From PVC group bacterium (GTDB lineage: Bacteria > Verrucomicrobiota > Kiritimatiellia > CAIKKV01 > CAITUY01), in contig CAMBRF010000001.1 in NCBI GenBank assembly GCA_945870225.1, positions 1 to 64,000 on the forward strand: 64,000 nucleotides of DNA, read 5' to 3'. The notes under the pieces were generated by a model. That model was not told the DNA's origin and made no database searches. It saw nothing but the letters and a program-made list of their open reading frames with translations. Below, one piece after another: positions 41,460 to 49,352 of this stretch (positions are counted from its first letter, which is position 1; every line of letters begins with the position of its first letter). The translations under genes were made by a program, and so were the position numbers.

Positions 41460-43340
41460 ATGAGTGGATCCGTTCGTATCAGGCTGGTGCAGATGGACGT
41501 TCTGCCGGGGCGCCCGTGGGAAAACACGGAGCGTATGCTCGCGCATGTGAACACGGCGCGCCAGGCGGGAATCGAGCTGGTTGCCTTTTCCGAGATGGCG
41601 GTTCCGGGCTATCTGCTGGGTGATGAATGGGAACGGCCCGCCTTCCTTCGCGAGTGTGAGGCTTGCGGCGAAGCGTTGCGCGAGGCGGCGCGCGGGATTG
41701 TGGTGATGTTTGGCAACGTGGGCCTGGACTGGCACAAGCGGAACGAAGACGGTCGTGTCCGCAAGTATAACGCCCTCTTTACGGCGGAGGAGGGACGGTT
41801 TATCGGGCCGACGGGATCCCCGTATCCGTTTGTCATCAAGACCCTGATGCCGAACTACCGTGAGTTTGATGACAGTCGGCATTTTTTCGATACCCGCAAA
41901 CTGGCCGCCGAACTGGGCCGGCCGGTGACTGATCTGATCACTCCGGTTCGCGCCGCGCGGTGGCGCATCGGCGGGGTGCTCTGTGAGGATGCCTGGGATG
42001 AGGATTATGCCTTTTCGCCCTTGAAAATCCTGTCCGGGGCGGGGGCGGACTTCTTCGTCAACGTCAGTTGCTCGCCGTTCACCTTTAACAAGAACCACAA
42101 GCGCAATCGTGTCTTTTCGGCCGCGGCGGTCGCGCTGGGGCGGCCGTTGGCCTACGTCAATAACACGGGACTTCAGAATAACGGTAAGACCGTTTTCACG
42201 TTTGACGGGGCCTCCTGTATCTATGACGGGCAGGGTAACCGGGTGGACGGCCCCCCGGCCTTTCAGGAGGGACTGCTGGACTGCGACATGCCGCTGGGTG
42301 GGACTAAACCTTTCGGGAGTCCTTCCGGAACCCTGGAAAACGGGGTGGCGGACCTGGTGGCGGCTCTTCGCTACGGGACCGGGCGGTTTATGAAACTTTG
42401 CGGGGTGGAACGGGTGGTGGTGGGGGCGTCGGGCGGGATTGATTCAGCGGTGGTTGCGGCGATCTACGGTCAGATCCTGCCGCCTGAAAACCTGTTGCTG
42501 GTCAACATGCCGAGCCGGTTCAATTCGCCTACCACTATAAACCTGGCGCGGGTTCTGGCCCGCCAGTTGGGCTGCGGCTATGCCGAGATTCCGATTGAAG
42601 ACAGTGTCCGGTTGACCCGGACCCAGATTGACGGGGTGCGTATTCAGGGGCCGGCCGGTGAGTCGCGTCTGGCGCTGACGGATTTTCTACTGGAGAACGT
42701 TCAGGCCCGCGATCGTTCCTCGCGTGTGCTGGCGGGGGTGGCGGCGGCTTTCGGCGGGGTTTTCACCTGCAATGCCAACAAGTCCGAAATGACGGTTGGC
42801 TATACGACGCTGTACGGCGACCTGGGCGGCTATCTGGCCAGCTTGGCGGACCTTTGGAAAGATGAAGTGTACGCCGTGGGCCGGTATCTGAATGCGGAAG
42901 TCTACGGTCGGGAGGTCATTCCGGAAGGCTCCTTCACCGTGGTCCCATCGGCGGAGTTGAGTCCGGCCCAGGCGGTGGATGAAGGGAAGGGCGATCCGCT
43001 GGTGTATCCCTATCATGACCGCCTGTTCCGCTCATGGGTGGAGGACTGGAATCGGGCGACGCCTGAGGATATCCTGGACTGGTATCTGGACGGGAAGCTG
43101 GAGAACCGGATCGGTTATGGGGGAGCGGTCAAGGATCTGTTCCCGACCCCTGCCGCCTTCGTGGCCGACTTGGAGCGATGGTGGAATCACTACCAGGGGC
43201 TTGGGGTTGCCAAGCGCATTCAAGCCCCGCCGGTGCTGGCCGTCAAGCGGCGGGCCTACGGGTTCGATCATCGTGAATCTCAGATGGGACCCCGCTATAC
43301 GCGCCGGTATCAGGAGTTGAAGCGCCGGATTACGGCCTAG
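41460..43340 (+). CDS. nadE: Glutamine-dependent NAD(+) synthetase
   Basis: 626 residues in two domains. The nitrilase-type glutaminase (1-270) has E45 in FSEMAVPGYLLGDEW, the Lys segment and nucleophile C175 in GGVLCEDAWDEDYAFS. The synthetase (about 290-626) has the PP-loop ASGGIDSAVVAAIYG (S324-S329), then STTxYx-like NMPSRFNSPTTI and CNANKSEMTVGYTTLYGD. It makes NAD from deamido-NAD, ATP and glutamine. GGGGATG precedes the start. It is divergent from tetR and its stop overlaps, tail to tail, the stop of the repeat lipoprotein gene. Confidence 0.94.
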   Translation: MSGSVRIRLVQMDVLPGRPWENTERMLAHVNTARQAGIELVAFSEMAVPGYLLGDEWERPAFLRECEACGEALREAARGIVVMFGNVGLDWHKRNEDGRVRKYNALFTAEEGRFIGPTGSPYPFVIKTLMPNYREFDDSRHFFDTRKLAAELGRPVTDLITPVRAARWRIGGVLCEDAWDEDYAFSPLKILSGAGADFFVNVSCSPFTFNKNHKRNRVFSAAAVALGRPLAYVNNTGLQNNGKTVFTFDGASCIYDGQGNRVDGPPAFQEGLLDCDMPLGGTKPFGSPSGTLENGVADLVAALRYGTGRFMKLCGVERVVVGASGGIDSAVVAAIYGQILPPENLLLVNMPSRFNSPTTINLARVLARQLGCGYAEIPIEDSVRLTRTQIDGVRIQGPAGESRLALTDFLLENVQARDRSSRVLAGVAAAFGGVFTCNANKSEMTVGYTTLYGDLGGYLASLADLWKDEVYAVGRYLNAEVYGREVIPEGSFTVVPSAELSPAQAVDEGKGDPLVYPYHDRLFRSWVEDWNRATPEDILDWYLDGKLENRIGYGGAVKDLFPTPAAFVADLERWWNHYQGLGVAKRIQAPPVLAVKRRAYGFDHRESQMGPRYTRRYQELKRRITA

Positions 43341-46267
43341 CGGGTGACGTTCCGGGTTCCGCGTGCGGTGGGGCTTTGCTTCCTCATGACGGGCAGGAAC
43401 AGCAGGTCCAGTTTGCGCCCGTCATTCCCGCGTTCGTAACGGAAAAACCGCCACAAGAAGCTTACTTTTTTGAACGCATCACCTTTCCGGTCGTAGGTGA
43501 TGGCCGGAAAGATATCTACGCTGACATCGTCGTTCGCCCGTTCATAGTGCCAAAGCCGCCAGAGGACACGTGCACGAGTGGTGTCTGTGGTCAGGGTGCT
43601 GGTTGGTGATACCGGCTGAATCTTCCGGTTATAGTCATAAAGCAGGAGCAGCAGGCTGGCCTTCGTTTCCCGCTGGGGCGTGCCAACCGTTGCCAGGGAG
43701 GCATAGGTCCAGAGAGGGAAACAGCCGTTCTTGCGGAGGCTCAGCACGGTTGCGTCAGTCCCGGCGGTTTTGGATGACAGGGATCGCGCGGCGAGGGCAG
43801 GAGGCCGGACGCGGGACACCCGGACCTCATTGTCGTACCAGCAGATCGGCAGGCACCAGAAGGATTTGCCGTACGTCCCCGGCTTGGCCCCCGGCAAGAG
43901 CGCTGTCTCAACGGAACCCCGGTTGTCGTAGGTGTAGAAGGGAAACATCCAGGAGTGGGCGTGGTTGCCTTCCTTTCCGTAAAAAGCCCATAGAACGTTT
44001 CCTCCGTAAGCTTGTGTCTGGCGGTCGCGATGCCGGGAAAAGAGCGGGAATAGCCAGCCGCCCGAAGAGTCGCCCCGCCAGAATCCCAGCAGCGGCGTCA
44101 GCGGGTAGAAGAAGCCATTATCCGGATCCCGGTCCCAGCCGAATAGCGGTGTGTAGAACTCATTCTTTCCCTTGTGATAGTAGAGCGGGATGAGATGGCC
44201 GCTGCGGGTGACGTTCGTGCCCCACGTTTCACGGGCCAGTCCAAGTATTAGATTCAGGTCTTTCTGCTCGTTTTTCGTGGAATACCAGGAGAGCAGCGGC
44301 GGGATCAGGGACGTTCGCGTCTCGCCGGATTTCCAGCGGGCGAAAAGGGGGGAAATCAGCGTGTCCTCTTTCCGGTTACGGTAATAGAACGGCAGGATAT
44401 GGTCTGTTTCAGCGTTTTGGCCCCAACTGAGATGGGCCAGCGGGCCAACCAGCCAGAGATCGTTGCAGTCAGGCCGGCGGGTCAGCCAGGAAAGAGCGGG
44501 CGGAATAACGCCTGTGCTTTGTTTCTCGTTACCCCACCGCGTGTAGGCCATGGAGAGGAATGTGCCGGTTTTTCGGTTCCGATAGTAAAGTGGCAGGAGG
44601 TGCTCGGGGCCGGCGTCCGGGCCACTGCTGAAATGGGCAAGCCCCGCCAGAGACCAGAAGTCGTTGAGTTGCGGTGAAGCGCTGTAATAAGAGAGCAGCG
44701 GAGGAACGAGAGTGGTTCTTCCGCCGCGGTCATTTTCCCACCGTCCGAACAGAGGCGAAAGAAACGTGTCAGGATCCCGGCTGCGGTAGTAGAGAGGAAG
44801 AAGATGCTGTTGCGTGACCTTGCCGCCTTCGGTTCGGGAGTGGAAGAAAGGAGCCAGGGCCCAGAAGTCCCTGCTCGCGCCCTCATGACTACCCCAGGAG
44901 AGCAGTGGGTAAATGAGCCACCGGCGGCCATCCCCGGTTGTGCGCCACCCGCCCAAAAGGGTTGTCATGAGGCGATCTTGGTCATCCTGACGGCTATAGT
45001 AGAGCGGGGTCAGGGCCGACCAACGGGACTTTCCGTCGGAGGAACCGCCGCGCGAATATAGCGGAGTGATGAATGCTTCCCTGTCCTTCGAGCGGGTATG
45101 GTAGAAGAGGGGAGGAATAAGCGACCACGATGATTCAGGGCTCCGACGTGCCGACCAGGGCAGCGATACAAAAAGCGAAACGTCCTCATGCTGCGACCGG
45201 TAGAAGAGCGGGGCGACATGGCTGCTGGTGTCCTGGCCATTCCGGCCACGGTGCGCCAGCGGGCCCAGAATCCAGGTGTCAGCCGATTCCGGGGATGACC
45301 GTCCTCCTGAAAGGGCCGGAAGAGCGAACCAGGAGGACTGATCTTTTTCCGAGCGATAGCCGCCCAGCGGCGTGATGACGGTGCGGCGGCCTTTATCTTT
45401 CCGGTTGAAATAAAGGGGTAACATCAGGCTATAGGCGTCGTCGCCCGCCGCGTTTTCGCCCGTGGAATAAAGGGGCGAGATGAAGCGGGAACCCTTTCTG
45501 TCGCGTGCCTTGAAATAGAAGGGCAGCAGGAGATCCCAGCGTTCATCGTCCGTTCTGGTCCGGCCCGTGGAGTAGAGCAGCGACAGGAAGCGTGAGCGGT
45601 TTTCATCCCGGGCGGAGAAGTAAAGGGGGAGCAGGGCCGAACCCCGTTCCGTACCGCCGACATGTGACCACTGATGGAAGAGCGGCCACGCCAGGAATCG
45701 ATAGTAGTTGGAGTCCTCCCGGTAGTTGCCGGCAAGCGGGAACACGTGCCAGCCTTTTTCGCGCCCGCGGTTTTTCATGTGAATGAGCGGCCCCGCGAAC
45801 CAGGTGTTGTAGGTGCGCGAATCGCCGCTATACCACCAAAGCGGGAGCAGGGCATCCGTGCCGCCGGATGATCCCAGCGGGTGGCCCCTATGCCAGTACA
45901 AGGGGAAGCCGTAGAAGTAATCCTCGCCCCAGAAGAAGGGGAAGATCCGGTGATGGCCGGTCTGGAAGTCGAACTGGGATAGCGGCCAGAGGAAGCTCCA
46001 TATCCGCTCTCCCTCATCCAGCCCGTAGACTGACATCAGCGGCCGGATGGCGAGGTGGTCATCCGTCTTTTCGCCGATGGGCCAGAGGACGGACATGGCG
46101 GGTTGGCGATAGTAGAACGCCGGCCAGAGATTGACGCGGTCTTCCGCCGGTCCGCGCCGGGCTCCGTACTCGCCGGTATAAAAAGGGGTGCCCTTCATTC
46201 CCACACTGGCGCACCCTGAGAGCAACAAGGGGAGAAGCAGCAGCAAGATGCAGAATCGTCGGCTCAT
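43337..46267 (-). CDS. Repeat-rich lipoprotein (aromatic 'LPLYYR' repeats), function unknown
   Basis: 976 residues from the ATG at 46267. This start overlaps the previous gene's TGA and begins a lipoprotein signal peptide ending LLSGC (C19); the GTG at 46312 would hide it. The body is a chain of roughly 25-30 degenerate units of 25-45 residues with the core LLPLYYRSRDPDTFLSPLF or variants (LLPFYFKARDRKGSRFISPL, LTPLYYSRQDDQDRLMTTLL). Each unit has paired aromatic beta-strands and a charged turn. No cysteine pattern or catalytic motif is seen. It may be a surface beta-propeller, a beta-solenoid or a barrel-like wall of an envelope complex. It closes the hybrid kinase-NamZ-MurU/AmgK operon, so a link to cell-wall sugars is possible. 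Confidence 0.8.
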   Translation of the reverse strand: MSRRFCILLLLLPLLLSGCASVGMKGTPFYTGEYGARRGPAEDRVNLWPAFYYRQPAMSVLWPIGEKTDDHLAIRPLMSVYGLDEGERIWSFLWPLSQFDFQTGHHRIFPFFWGEDYFYGFPLYWHRGHPLGSSGGTDALLPLWWYSGDSRTYNTWFAGPLIHMKNRGREKGWHVFPLAGNYREDSNYYRFLAWPLFHQWSHVGGTERGSALLPLYFSARDENRSRFLSLLYSTGRTRTDDERWDLLLPFYFKARDRKGSRFISPLYSTGENAAGDDAYSLMLPLYFNRKDKGRRTVITPLGGYRSEKDQSSWFALPALSGGRSSPESADTWILGPLAHRGRNGQDTSSHVAPLFYRSQHEDVSLFVSLPWSARRSPESSWSLIPPLFYHTRSKDREAFITPLYSRGGSSDGKSRWSALTPLYYSRQDDQDRLMTTLLGGWRTTGDGRRWLIYPLLSWGSHEGASRDFWALAPFFHSRTEGGKVTQQHLLPLYYRSRDPDTFLSPLFGRWENDRGGRTTLVPPLLSYYSASPQLNDFWSLAGLAHFSSGPDAGPEHLLPLYYRNRKTGTFLSMAYTRWGNEKQSTGVIPPALSWLTRRPDCNDLWLVGPLAHLSWGQNAETDHILPFYYRNRKEDTLISPLFARWKSGETRTSLIPPLLSWYSTKNEQKDLNLILGLARETWGTNVTRSGHLIPLYYHKGKNEFYTPLFGWDRDPDNGFFYPLTPLLGFWRGDSSGGWLFPLFSRHRDRQTQAYGGNVLWAFYGKEGNHAHSWMFPFYTYDNRGSVETALLPGAKPGTYGKSFWCLPICWYDNEVRVSRVRPPALAARSLSSKTAGTDATVLSLRKNGCFPLWTYASLATVGTPQRETKASLLLLLYDYNRKIQPVSPTSTLTTDTTRARVLWRLWHYERANDDVSVDIFPAITYDRKGDAFKKVSFLWRFFRYERGNDGRKLDLLFLPVMRKQSPTARGTRNVTR

Positions 46268-48150
46268 ATCGGACGGTTTCTTCGGGGTGATGAAGGGGAT
46301 GAACGACGCCACTTTTCCAAAGTGTCCTGCAAGACCGGAAGCGTGCCGACATGTCGGATCGCGCTGAGCAACTGGTCGACACCGGCCGGGATATGATGCA
46401 GAAACCCGGAGGTGGCCGGGTTGGCGCCGAGCCGGCCAAACGCGCCGAGCGCCTGTGAGAGGCGTTCAATGGCGGCGACCCAGAACAACCGGCGCGCGTT
46501 CTCGCCATCGTCGGCATGGCGCGCATAGTAATCCAGCAGCTCATCCCGGATTTCGGGCGCCAGATTCACATACGGATCACAGAGGAGTGAGGCGAGATCA
46601 TAGGCGGCCGTGCCCCAGCGCATGCCCTGGAAATCGATGAGCACGGTTTTGCCGTTCGCGATGAGAACATTGCTGGATTGGAGGTCGCGATGAACCAGCA
46701 CACGGGGGGCGCGAACCTGCGCCGGAATCAAAGCGGCCAGTTCCCGCCTGATTGCGGCGAGGACGGGGGCCGGGACCGGCGCGTGGCGTTGAAGGAACTG
46801 CTCGCAGAACAGGTTCTGCTCCCATTGGTAAAGGTGGCGCGTGAAGGGTTTGTTCAGGGTGAGATTCTGGCGGTGTGCCGCCCGGCCGGCCCGGCCATGA
46901 AGGCGGATGACGTTGTCGAGAACCTGCCGGTAAAGGGCGAGGCAACGCTGCCGGGACAATGTGGGTGCCAGACTCTGAAGCGATACTTCGCCCGCATCTT
47001 CAAGGACGCAGGCTTGGGCATCAGGTCGGTCGAGGAGGATGGCCGGTACACGGACCCCTTGTCCGGCGAGGAAGCGGGCATGATGAGCATAGAGGGCATT
47101 TTCAGGACGATCCAGACTGTAGCTGACCAGGATGGCTTTCCGGCGGCCGCATTCAAGCCGGGTAAACGTGCGGGCGGATCCGCGGGGCGGTAAGGGAAAG
47201 AGGGTTGTCTTCTCTGCGGGCCATCCCAAGCCGCGCAGGATATTGTGAAGATCCGGATCGGACAGGGTGTCGGCCCGCAAAGCCATATAGGAGACCGCCC
47301 CGTGGAGGGAGACCTTATCGGCGACAATAGCGTTGGAGATAACGGCCTTCGGGCCGATCGTCACACCATCCCAGATCACCGAGTCGATGATGCGCGCGGA
47401 AGGGTCGATCGAAACCTTCTGACCGAGGGATTGAAAGGGGCGGTGTGTTGGCCGGCCGCTGAGATCGCGATGCGCCTGAAGGTAGCTCTCCGGCGTGCCG
47501 ATATCCGCCCAATAGGATTTCGGAACGGTCACCCCCATGATGGTTTCGCCGGCTTGCATCGCTTTTTCGTAGGCGGACACGATGCTGCATTCCCCCTGGT
47601 CCGGAAGATAAGTCAGGATTCGGGGCGACAGCAGGTGCAGGCCGCTGAAGGTGGTCGTGCCGGGCGATCCGGGGCGGGTGCTCCGGAAGGTTGTTATGCG
47701 TCCGCCTTTGGTCTCCACGGTACGCGGACCGCGGTCGGGAATAAGCCATAGAGCGGCCAGGGCTGGCCGGGTTTGGAAGGCCCGGATCAGGGGGCGGCAC
47801 GGGACCTTCATCAGCACATCGGCATTCATCATCCAAAACGGCTCCGTATCGAGAAACCAGCGGGCGTGCGGCAGGACGCCGCCGGTTCCCAGCACCTCCG
47901 CCTCGAAGGAGATCTGGATGCGGAGGCCGGAAACGGGCTGGGTCCGCAGGTAATTCATGATCTTGCCGGCATGGCTGTGAACATTTACCAGGACGTCTTG
48001 TACACCCCAGTCCCGGAGACCTTCGAGGGCGTGGACCAGGACCGGTTTGCCCCAGATCGGGCAGAGGGGTTTGGGGCGGCACAGTGTGAGTTGCAGCAGC
48101 CGGGCCCCGTAGCCCGCCGCCAGAACAACGGCTTTGCGCGGAGGTTTCAT
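46264..48150 (-). CDS. Fused nucleotidyltransferase-sugar kinase, MurU-AmgK-like
   Basis: 628 residues. Residues 1-235 are a sugar-1-phosphate nucleotidyltransferase (KAVVLAAGYGARLLQLTL, then RPKPLCPI). A short left-handed beta-helix follows (SIDPSARIIDSVIWDGVTIG). From about 300 an aminoglycoside-phosphotransferase-fold kinase has the catalytic loop VHRDLQSSN (H487, D489) and VLIDFQGMRWGTAAYDLASL with D506, followed by LCDPYV; the DFQxxxxGxxxYDLxSL pattern is that of AmgK. In Pseudomonas, AmgK phosphorylates MurNAc/GlcNAc at C1 and MurU makes UDP-MurNAc, from separate neighbouring genes. Here both are one polypeptide, next to NamZ. It overlaps both neighbours by 4 nt. Substrate is inferred from context. 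Confidence 0.82.
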   Translation of the reverse strand: MKPPRKAVVLAAGYGARLLQLTLCRPKPLCPIWGKPVLVHALEGLRDWGVQDVLVNVHSHAGKIMNYLRTQPVSGLRIQISFEAEVLGTGGVLPHARWFLDTEPFWMMNADVLMKVPCRPLIRAFQTRPALAALWLIPDRGPRTVETKGGRITTFRSTRPGSPGTTTFSGLHLLSPRILTYLPDQGECSIVSAYEKAMQAGETIMGVTVPKSYWADIGTPESYLQAHRDLSGRPTHRPFQSLGQKVSIDPSARIIDSVIWDGVTIGPKAVISNAIVADKVSLHGAVSYMALRADTLSDPDLHNILRGLGWPAEKTTLFPLPPRGSARTFTRLECGRRKAILVSYSLDRPENALYAHHARFLAGQGVRVPAILLDRPDAQACVLEDAGEVSLQSLAPTLSRQRCLALYRQVLDNVIRLHGRAGRAAHRQNLTLNKPFTRHLYQWEQNLFCEQFLQRHAPVPAPVLAAIRRELAALIPAQVRAPRVLVHRDLQSSNVLIANGKTVLIDFQGMRWGTAAYDLASLLCDPYVNLAPEIRDELLDYYARHADDGENARRLFWVAAIERLSQALGAFGRLGANPATSGFLHHIPAGVDQLLSAIRHVGTLPVLQDTLEKWRRSSPSSPRRNRPI

Positions 48151-49352
48151 GAGACGCCACCCTCCGGATAGAGAAGACAGGCCTGTCTCGCGCGCCGGAA
48201 GGACTCATTTTCCGCCTGCCATGACAGGGAGATAGATTTCCATTCCTGACCTGACTGGAGCGCCAAACGGACGCGATCCGTTCCGAACAGCTTGTCGAAC
48301 CATTCAGGGCGTGTGCCCGGCGCCGACCAGAGCCGCTCGCAACCGTACAGGCGTTGAATGCCGTCAAGGATGAGGACGCTGGTTGTTACAGGGCGGAATG
48401 AGGCGTAATCCGAGATGATGATTTTGAGGCCCGCCAACTCGGTGCCGGAGTACAGTCCGCTGCGCGAACGGTATGTTATCGGTTCGAAATCGACGCCGGG
48501 TATGTCTTCCGCCTTCAAGAGCTTGATCAACCGGTTTGTCTCGATCCAGGGGGCTCCGATGACCTGAAAGGAAAGGTCGGTGCCCGAGCCGTAATCCAGG
48601 GCCGGAAGAGCTTCCCCGCAAACCGTGGCGGTGAACAGGCAGGCGGCCTCCCAGGATCTGATGCGGGGGGACGGGGGGACCCAGGCCGGCCATACTGACT
48701 GGCGGACGGGTTCACGGAAGTAATGCCGCATGGGCGCGAGACGGAGATCGAGGGGAAGTTCCAGTCTGGTTTTCAGCCAGGAGGCGGTTTCGGCCGGGGT
48801 CATGCCGTATTGCATGGGGGCCGGCACGAGACCGACAAAACTCTCGAAGGCGGACTCCCGCATCGGGCCGTCGACCACACAGGGAAGAGGGGTGGGGCGG
48901 TCAGCGACGATCACGGTTTTCCCCGATTCGGCCGCGGCTTCCAGAACCAGGCGCAGGGTGGAGACGTAGGTGTAGGGACGGGCACCCAGATCCTGCAACT
49001 CCACGATCAACACATCCACCTGATCCATCATGGCGGTGGAGGGTTTTCGGTTTTCTCCGTAGAGGGAGAAGATGGGGATCGACCACGCCGGGTGCATGGT
49101 GTCGTCTGTCAATTCCCCGGCACCGGCGAGTCCGGCAAACCCATGCTCCGGTCCGAACAGGGCGGTCAAGTCGACCCGGGGATCGCGCCAGAGCCGTTCG
49201 GCCGACGTTAACCCGGAGCTATCCACGGCTGCCTGATGGCTGACCAGTCCGACACGGCGATTGGCGAGCCAGTCGCTGTGGCCGGACAGCAGGGTTTCCA
49301 GGCCCAGCTGGAAAAACGAGGGCGAATCTTGTGCCGCAGCAGAAGGGCTCAT
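48147..49352 (-). CDS. namZ: DUF1343 family exo-beta-N-acetylmuramidase (NamZ-like)
   Basis: 401 residues. Motifs: RRVGLVSHQAAVDSSG, LTALFGPEHGFAG, IPIFSLYGENRKPSTAMMDQ, VDVLIVELQDLGARPYTYVS and VADRPTPLPCVVDGPM, the standard DUF1343 order. NamZ enzymes release MurNAc from peptidoglycan chain ends. Characterised members are mostly secreted, but this one has no signal peptide (MSPSAAAQDSPSFFQLGLE), and an upstream start is blocked by the kinase gene it overlaps by 4 nt. It may act in the cytoplasm on imported fragments, feeding the downstream MurU-AmgK-like enzyme. Confidence 0.9.
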   Translation of the reverse strand: MSPSAAAQDSPSFFQLGLETLLSGHSDWLANRRVGLVSHQAAVDSSGLTSAERLWRDPRVDLTALFGPEHGFAGLAGAGELTDDTMHPAWSIPIFSLYGENRKPSTAMMDQVDVLIVELQDLGARPYTYVSTLRLVLEAAAESGKTVIVADRPTPLPCVVDGPMRESAFESFVGLVPAPMQYGMTPAETASWLKTRLELPLDLRLAPMRHYFREPVRQSVWPAWVPPSPRIRSWEAACLFTATVCGEALPALDYGSGTDLSFQVIGAPWIETNRLIKLLKAEDIPGVDFEPITYRSRSGLYSGTELAGLKIIISDYASFRPVTTSVLILDGIQRLYGCERLWSAPGTRPEWFDKLFGTDRVRLALQSGQEWKSISLSWQAENESFRRARQACLLYPEGGVS

